From Geodermatophilus sp. DF01-2 (GTDB lineage Bacteria > Actinomycetota > Actinomycetes > Mycobacteriales > Geodermatophilaceae), in contig NZ_SPQN01000011.1 in NCBI RefSeq assembly GCF_004571065.1, positions 1 to 64,000 on the forward strand: a DNA stretch of 64,000 nt. The letters run 5' to 3'. Within the stretch, counting starts at the first letter, position 1. The number at the start of each line of letters is the position of its first letter. The notes beneath the pieces are model-generated. The model searched no databases, was not told the DNA's origin, and was given only the letters and a program-made list of their open reading frames with translations. Below, one piece after another: positions 59,603 through 64,000 of the stretch. The translations under genes were made by a program, and so were the position numbers.

Positions 59603-59998
59603 ATGACCATCGTCGTGGGATACGTCCCCACTCCCGAGGGCGAGGCCGCTCTCGACGCCGCGATCGCCGAGGCCAAGCTCCGAGACCAGCCCCTGCACCT
59701 CGTCAACAGCTCGCGCGGCGACGTGCTCGCCGACCCCCGGTTCGCCTCCGAGCGGGTGCTGGACCAGGTCCGGGGGAAGCTCGACCGCGCCGGGGTGGTG
59801 TACGAGATCGACCAGCGGGTGGCCGGGCACGAGGCCTCCGACGAGCTCGTGGACGCCGCCGATCGCGTCAAGGCCAGCCTGATCGTCATCGGCATGCGTC
59901 GCCGCACGCCGACCGGCAAGCTGATCACCGGCAGCCAGGCGCAGCGGATCCTGCTCGACGCGCACTGCCCGGTGCTGGCGGTCAAGGCGACCTACTGA
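59603..59998 (+). CDS. Universal stress protein (UspA family)
   Basis: 131 residues, a single Usp domain: MTIVVGYVPTPEGEAALDAAIAEAKL, then HEASDELVDAADRVKASLIVIGMRRRTPTGKLITGSQAQRILLDAHCPVLAVK. The G-x2-(x)-GKLITGS region is the ATP-binding loop of nucleotide-binding Usps. It is a lone gene between the two-component system and the GntR cluster. A dispersed repeat begins at its stop codon. Confidence 0.95.
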   Translation: MTIVVGYVPTPEGEAALDAAIAEAKLRDQPLHLVNSSRGDVLADPRFASERVLDQVRGKLDRAGVVYEIDQRVAGHEASDELVDAADRVKASLIVIGMRRRTPTGKLITGSQAQRILLDAHCPVLAVKATY

Positions 59999-60054
59999 AA
60001 GGACCCCGTCCTCCCCACCCTTCGCAAGCTCAGGGCGGGGCCCGGGACGGGGCC
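59998..60054. repeat. Dispersed GGACCCCGTCC-type repeat after the Usp gene
   Basis: AAAGGACCCCGTCCTCCCC, core CCCTTCGCAAGCTCAGGGCG and arm CCCGGGACGGGGCC. Fold-back pairing of GGACCCCGTCC with GGGACGGGGCC could make it act as a terminator for the convergent Usp and GntR genes. Confidence 0.7.
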
Positions 60055-60106
60055 GCGGCGGGCCCCAGCAGGGAGGCCGTTCCGGTCCGCCACCAGGAGC
60101 GCCCCT

Positions 60107-60826
60107 TCAGCCGAGCAGGTCGACGCCCTCGCCGGGCCCGCGGGCCAGGTTGCGGAAGATCGTCTCCAGGCCCTGCGCCAGGTGCCCGGCGAGGGCGTCG
60201 GCCGCCCCGTCGGCGTCCCCGGCAAGGAGCGCGTCGCACATGCGCAGGTGCTCGGCGACGGAGACCTCCACCCGCTGCGGATCGACGTGGGACAGGTTGC
60301 GCAGCCGCGCCGTGTGCGGCCGCAGCTCGGCGATCGCGCGCCGCAGGTGTTCGTTGCGGGTGGCGCCGATGATCGCCCAGTCGAACCGGTCGGCCAGCTC
60401 GTAGAAGGCCCGGGCCCGCGCCGGCGAGGGCGCGCGGCGCTGGATGCGGGCGAACTCGGTCCGCATCGTGGCGAAGGCCCGGCGCAGCTGTGGATCGGCC
60501 GCTGCTCCCTCGGTCGCCTGGCGCATGGCCGCGGGCTCGAGCAGCGAGCGGAAGTCGAACAGGTCGCGGACGCTCTGCAGGGACACCCGGGACACCCGGG
60601 CGCCCTGCCGGGGCACCAGGTCCACCAGGCCCTCGGTGGCCAGCCGGCGCAGCGCCTCCCGGACCGGTGTGCGGGACGCTCCCATCCGCTCCACCAGCCA
60701 GAGCTCCGGCAAGGGGGTGCCGGGCGCCAGCTCGCCGAGCTCGATCTCCTCCTTGAGCCGGCGGTGGACGAGGTCGGCCTTGCTGACGTCGGTCGCGGGC
60801 TCGCCGCCTTCGGGAACCGCGGTCAT
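60107..60826 (-). CDS. GntR-family (FCD/FadR-type) regulator
   Basis: 239 residues from ATG 60826 with GGAGG upstream. Winged helix: KADLVHRRLKEEIELGELAPGTPLPELWLVERMGASRTPVREALRRLATEGLV. The FCD effector domain (~95-225) includes FDFRSLLEPAAMRQ, LADRFDWAIIGATRNEHL, EHLRMCDALLAGD and GHLAQGLE with Asp/His metal-site positions. It overlaps the Ldh gene stop by ATGA, so it is co-transcribed with the dehydrogenase and probably controls the divergent catabolic promoters. The ligand is likely an organic acid. Confidence 0.9.
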   Translation of the reverse strand: MTAVPEGGEPATDVSKADLVHRRLKEEIELGELAPGTPLPELWLVERMGASRTPVREALRRLATEGLVDLVPRQGARVSRVSLQSVRDLFDFRSLLEPAAMRQATEGAAADPQLRRAFATMRTEFARIQRRAPSPARARAFYELADRFDWAIIGATRNEHLRRAIAELRPHTARLRNLSHVDPQRVEVSVAEHLRMCDALLAGDADGAADALAGHLAQGLETIFRNLARGPGEGVDLLG

Positions 60827-61902
60827 CGGGGCACCTCCGCAGGGAAGGGCACCCCGGCCTCGTCCGCGAGCCGGTGGAGGTCGGACAGCGACTGCCCGGC
60901 GAGGAGCACGCCGCCGGCGGCGAGATTCGCCGCTTCGGCCCGGTCCTCGACCTCGCCCGGGTGGAAGACCTCGTCGAACCCCTGCGCCAGCGGCGTGGAC
61001 TTCACCTCGTCGATCAGCTGCCGCACTCGTTCCTCGTACCCCGCACGGTCCCCGAAGGCCTCGGGGTCGAGGGCGAGGAGGAGGTGCCCGCAGCCGCTGC
61101 GCTGCGCTGCCTCGTAGGGGCCGTGCACCCCGGTGCCCACGGCACTGCCGGTCAGGGCGCCCGAGAGCACGTCCATCAGGAAGGTGATCGCGTACCCCTT
61201 GTGGCCGGCCATGGGCAGGATCACCCCGAGCACTCCCTCCGCCGGATCGGTCGTCGGCGCTCCCTCGGCGCTCAGGGCCCAGCCCTCCGGGATGGACTCG
61301 CCGCGGTTCTGCGCCAGGTAGATCTTGCCGCGGGCGACCGCCGTGTTCGCGATGTCCACCGCGACCACCCCGCCGTCCGGTCCCGGTGCCGCGATCGACC
61401 ACGGGTTGGTGCCCAGCCGCTTCTCGCGTCCACCCCACGGCGCCATCGCGGGGCTGGCGTTCGTGGTGAGGACGGCGACGCACCCGTCCCGGGCCGCGCG
61501 GCGGGTGAAGTACATCGCCGTGCCGAAGTGGTTGGAGTTGCGCACGCCGACGACTCCGACGCCGTGGGTCCGCGCGCGCTCCACCGCCAGTCGACGGGCG
61601 CGCTCGGTGAGCACCTGGCCGATGCCGTCCCGGCCGTCGAGCAGCACCAGCGGGCCGGTGTCCGACAGGACCACCGGATCGGTGACCGCACGCATCGCCC
61701 CCGAGCGCAGCCGGGCGGCGTACCACGGCAGCCGCAGGAACCCGTGCGACTGGTGACCCCACAGGTCGGCCTGCACGAGGCTGTCGGCCACCAGGGCGCC
61801 GTCCGGTTCGGGGACGCCCAGAGCGGCGAGGACCCGCGTGCCGAAGCCCCGGAGGGTCTGCGGCGCGATCCGGTGCGGCGCTTGCGCTGGCGTGTGCTCC
61901 AT
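60823..61902 (-). CDS. Ldh-family NAD(P)-dependent 2-hydroxy-acid dehydrogenase
   Basis: 359 residues from ATG 61902, two bases from the operator palindrome (possibly leaderless). Signatures of the malate/L-lactate/ureidoglycolate dehydrogenase family: DSLVQADLWGHQSHGFLRLPWY, GVGVVGVRNSNHFGTAMYFTRRA (catalytic His), ASPAMAPWGGREKRLGTNPWSIA and PMAGHKGYAITFLMDVLSGALTGS. These enzymes reduce or oxidise 2-oxo/2-hydroxy acids such as diketogulonate, malate or ureidoglycolate. The substrate is not determinable. Confidence 0.9.
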   Translation of the reverse strand: MEHTPAQAPHRIAPQTLRGFGTRVLAALGVPEPDGALVADSLVQADLWGHQSHGFLRLPWYAARLRSGAMRAVTDPVVLSDTGPLVLLDGRDGIGQVLTERARRLAVERARTHGVGVVGVRNSNHFGTAMYFTRRAARDGCVAVLTTNASPAMAPWGGREKRLGTNPWSIAAPGPDGGVVAVDIANTAVARGKIYLAQNRGESIPEGWALSAEGAPTTDPAEGVLGVILPMAGHKGYAITFLMDVLSGALTGSAVGTGVHGPYEAAQRSGCGHLLLALDPEAFGDRAGYEERVRQLIDEVKSTPLAQGFDEVFHPGEVEDRAEAANLAAGGVLLAGQSLSDLHRLADEAGVPFPAEVPR

Positions 61903-61903
61903 G

Positions 61904-61925
61904 CTGTATACAGTAACGCATACAG
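61904..61925. promoter_or_regulatory. Putative GntR operator in the divergent promoter
   Basis: A perfect 10-bp palindrome CTGTATACAG (61904-61913), followed 12 bases later by a second ATACAG (61920-61925). GTATAC-centred sites are typical of FCD-type GntR proteins. It lies between the GntR-Ldh operon and the ABM-cupin-aldehyde dehydrogenase operon, in the AT-rich spot where both promoters must be. Confidence 0.65.
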
Positions 61926-61951
61926 AACTCCAGAGGAATCGGAGGACGACG

Positions 61952-62269
61952 ATGTTCAGCCTGGTGGTCCAGGTCGAGGTACGGCCCGATCGGCGCGAGG
62001 AGTTCCTCGCCGGCATCTCCGCCAACGCGGAGGCGTCCGTCCGCGACGAGCCGGGGTGTCTCCGGTTCGACGTGTGTTCCGCGGCGGACGACTCGGACCG
62101 CTTCCTCTACTACGAGCTCTACACCGACGCCGAGGCCTTCGTCGCGCACAAGGCGTCACCGCACTTCGCTCGGTGGCGCGAGATCGCCGAGCGGGTGCTC
62201 GTCCCCGGGAGTCAGGTCAACACCCCCGGGGAGCTGCTGGTCACGCACACCTCCGAGGAGTCCGCATGA
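61952..62269 (+). CDS. Antibiotic-biosynthesis-monooxygenase (ABM) domain protein
   Basis: 105 residues from ATG 61952 behind GGAGGA. FSLVVQVEVRPDRREEFLAGISANAEASVRDEPGCLRFDV and RFLYYELYTDAEAFVAHKASPHFARWREI make a complete ABM ferredoxin-like fold. Such proteins act as cofactor-free oxygenases, isomerases or, as YdhR/LsrG relatives, in sugar-acid pathways. It is the first gene of a three-gene operon with overlapping ends. Confidence 0.9.
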   Translation: MFSLVVQVEVRPDRREEFLAGISANAEASVRDEPGCLRFDVCSAADDSDRFLYYELYTDAEAFVAHKASPHFARWREIAERVLVPGSQVNTPGELLVTHTSEESA

Positions 62270-62739
62270 GCCCCGAGCCCGCCCGCCGCCAACCCGTTCC
62301 GCCGTCGATGGTGCTGCGTCCGGAGGAGATCGAGCGCTTCGACCGGGGCAACGGCGTCGTCACCGTCCCGTTCGTCGGCAAGTGGAACTGCGAGGGGAAC
62401 GAGGTCACCACCGGGATGACCGTGTTCTCGCCGGGGACCGGCATCCCGCTGCACTCGCACAACGTCGAGGAGACCGTCCTCGTCTTCGAGGGCGAGGCCA
62501 CCGCCGTCGTCGGGGACGACGAGTTCGACCTGGTTGCCGGTCAGGCCACCTGGGTGCCCGCTGGTGTCCCGCACTGCTTCCGCAACCGCGGGGCCGGCAC
62601 GATGACCATCTACTGGGTCTACGGCGGCCGCGACGTCACCCGAACCATCACCGCCACCGGCGAGACATTCGAGCACCTCTCCAACAGCGACCGCGGCGCT
62701 GGACCCGTGCGCCCGAGCGACAGCGCGACCCCGGCATGA
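62266..62739 (+). CDS. Cupin-domain protein
   Basis: 157 residues. A single cupin: VFSPGTGIPLHSHNVEETVLVFEGEATAVVG (motif 1 with H, H, E) and WVPAGVPHCFRNRGAGTMTIYWVYG (motif 2 with H), so the metal ligands are intact. ATG 62266 overlaps the ABM stop and its own end overlaps the aldehyde dehydrogenase start. It is probably an isomerase, decarboxylase or dioxygenase in the same small-molecule pathway. Confidence 0.9.
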   Translation: MSPEPARRQPVPPSMVLRPEEIERFDRGNGVVTVPFVGKWNCEGNEVTTGMTVFSPGTGIPLHSHNVEETVLVFEGEATAVVGDDEFDLVAGQATWVPAGVPHCFRNRGAGTMTIYWVYGGRDVTRTITATGETFEHLSNSDRGAGPVRPSDSATPA

Positions 62740-64000
62740 GCACCGTCGTCACGCTGAACCCGGCGACGGGAGAGCAGCTCGCCGAGTACCCGGCGTTCTC
62801 CGACGCCGAGGTGGACGCGGCTCTCGACCGGGCGGCCGCCGCTCAGAACGGCTGGGCCGCCTTGCCGTTCCCCGGGCGGGCCGCCGTCCTCCGCCGCGCG
62901 GCCGAGGTCCTGCGGGCCGGCACCGAGGAGCTCGCCCTCCTGGCGACCCGCGAGATGGGCAAGCCGGTGGCCGAGTCGCGCGCCGAGGTCGAGAAGTGCG
63001 CCACGGCGTGCGACTTCTACGCCGAGCACGCCGGGGACTTCCTGGCCGACGAGCCGGTGGCCACCTCCGCCGACCGCAGCTGGATCGGCTACGAGCCGGT
63101 CGGCGTGGTGCTGGCCGTCATGCCCTGGAACTTCCCGCTGTGGCAGGTGCTCCGGTTCGCCGCCCCGGCGCTCATGGCCGGCAATGCGGCGCTGCTCAAG
63201 CACTCGCCCAACACCACCGGCTGCGCGCTGGCGGTGCAGCGGGTCCTGACCGACGCCGGCGCGCCGGAAGGGCTGTTCACCGCCCTCGTGGTCGCCGAGC
63301 CGGACGTCCCCGCCGTCACCCGCCGCCTGATCGAGGACGCCCGCATCGGCGCCGTCACGATCACCGGCAGCGAGCGGGCGGGCCGGGCCGTCGGCTCGGC
63401 GGCCGGCGAGGCGATCAAGAAGTCGGTGCTCGAGCTGGGCGGCTCCGATCCCTTCGTCGTCCTCGCCGACGCCGACCTGCCGCGCGTCGCGGCCACGGCC
63501 GCCCGCGGCCGGTTCCTCAACGCGGGACAGAGCTGCATCTCGCCCAAGCGGTTCGTCGTCGACGCCTCGGTCGCCGAGGAGTTCAGCCGGCTGCTGGTCG
63601 CCGAGGTCGAGCGGCTCACCGTGGGCGACCCGGAGTCGCCGGGCACGGACGTCGGCCCGATGGCGCGGGAGGACCTGCTGGTGGGAGTGCACCGGCAGGT
63701 GGAGGCATCCGTCGCCGCCGGCGCCCGGCTGCTGACCGGCGGACGCCGGCTCGAGGGACCGGGCACCTTCTACGCCCCGACCGTCCTGGCCGGCGTCGAG
63801 CCCGGCCAGCCCGCGTACGACGAGGAGCTCTTCGGCCCGGTCGCCACGGTGATCGTGGCCGACGGGGACGACGAGGCCGTCCGCGTGGCCAACGACACCC
63901 GCTTCGGTCTCGGCGCCAGCGTGTGGACCGCCGACCCCGAGCGCGGCATCGCGGTGGCCCGGCGGATCCGCTCGGGGGCCGCGTTCGTCAACGCGGTCGT
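62736..64000 (+). CDS. NAD(P)-dependent aldehyde dehydrogenase (partial, runs off window)
   Basis: At least 421 residues from ATG 62736. Conserved ALDH elements: TLNPATGEQLAEYPA, VMPWNFPLWQVLRFAAPALMAGNAALLKHS, cofactor-site ITGSERAGRAVG, general-base Glu in VLELGGSDPFVVL and catalytic Cys in NAGQSCISPKRFVV. TNPxTG and the LKHSPN region resemble succinate-semialdehyde dehydrogenases. It would oxidise the aldehyde made by the upstream genes. The last ~35 residues are beyond the window. Confidence 0.9.
   Translation, partial: MSTVVTLNPATGEQLAEYPAFSDAEVDAALDRAAAAQNGWAALPFPGRAAVLRRAAEVLRAGTEELALLATREMGKPVAESRAEVEKCATACDFYAEHAGDFLADEPVATSADRSWIGYEPVGVVLAVMPWNFPLWQVLRFAAPALMAGNAALLKHSPNTTGCALAVQRVLTDAGAPEGLFTALVVAEPDVPAVTRRLIEDARIGAVTITGSERAGRAVGSAAGEAIKKSVLELGGSDPFVVLADADLPRVAATAARGRFLNAGQSCISPKRFVVDASVAEEFSRLLVAEVERLTVGDPESPGTDVGPMAREDLLVGVHRQVEASVAAGARLLTGGRRLEGPGTFYAPTVLAGVEPGQPAYDEELFGPVATVIVADGDDEAVRVANDTRFGLGASVWTADPERGIAVARRIRSGAAFVNAV

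Overview
The window is a 64 kb piece of a very GC-rich (roughly 73-75%) actinobacterial chromosome. DUF222/13E12-type HNH endonucleases, DUF427, a mycothiol-dependent maleylpyruvate isomerase-fold protein, many GTG starts with 4-base GTGA/ATGA overlaps and characteristic dispersed repeats suggest Geodermatophilaceae (Blastococcus, Modestobacter or Geodermatophilus-like). That family assignment is inference from gene content.

Left end (1-10.7 kb), a defence/conflict-like island. On the minus strand a Ser/Thr kinase with a C-terminal membrane anchor is followed by a 45-residue single-span membrane protein, a zinc-ribbon TRAFAC-type GTPase and a GTPase-associated (GAP1-like) protein whose 3' end is cut off by an internal fragment of dnaN at the window edge. 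A divergent XRE regulator and a 28-bp perfect palindrome lie upstream, and then a 2035-residue DUF4011/SF1 helicase with a nuclease-like domain. An 81-bp copy of an otherwise intergenic repeat sits in frame inside the helicase.

10.7-14.2 kb, a zone of gene decay: a crotonase-like scrap, a methyltransferase broken by an exact 26-bp duplication, an ArsR regulator followed by only the tail of its SRPBCC partner, and a NUDIX gene reduced to its ends. Intact small genes (DUF4234, zinc ribbon) lie between. From 14.3 to 19.2 kb are housekeeping-type accessory genes: ferritin-like protein, HTH protein, DUF427, BBE-type FAD oxidase, PaaI thioesterase and a lipoprotein.

19.5-30.5 kb, a polymorphic toxin locus: a secreted 2622-residue RHS protein with a Hint self-cleavage module and an HNH nuclease tip, its overlapping immunity gene, then a displaced cassette that repeats about 803 bp of the RHS core and carries a second Hint, a different unidentified toxin tip and a second candidate immunity gene. 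Tips and immunity genes are clearly lower in GC than the core. IS110 and IS1380 remnants border it on the right (30.7-32.0 kb).

32-48.6 kb: an MDMPI protein, K+ channel and DGPF protein; an Fe3+ ABC transporter operon and a three-gene aldolase/epimerase/glycosyltransferase operon, each preceded by a DtxR/IdeR-like box; a DUF222 HNH gene, a broken GNAT gene, a GT-C membrane glycosyltransferase, ComB and a run of small membrane or uncharacterised proteins.

48.7-64 kb, catabolism: an SDR, an ethanolamine operon (permease-eutB-eutC, no microcompartment genes), a TctCBA tripartite carboxylate transporter divergent from a CitA/CitB-type two-component system whose start is preceded by two tandem 77-bp repeats forming coupled micro-ORFs, a universal stress protein, and a GntR-controlled divergent cluster (GntR-Ldh dehydrogenase versus ABM monooxygenase-cupin-aldehyde dehydrogenase) that runs off the right edge. 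No rRNA, tRNA or CRISPR array was seen.
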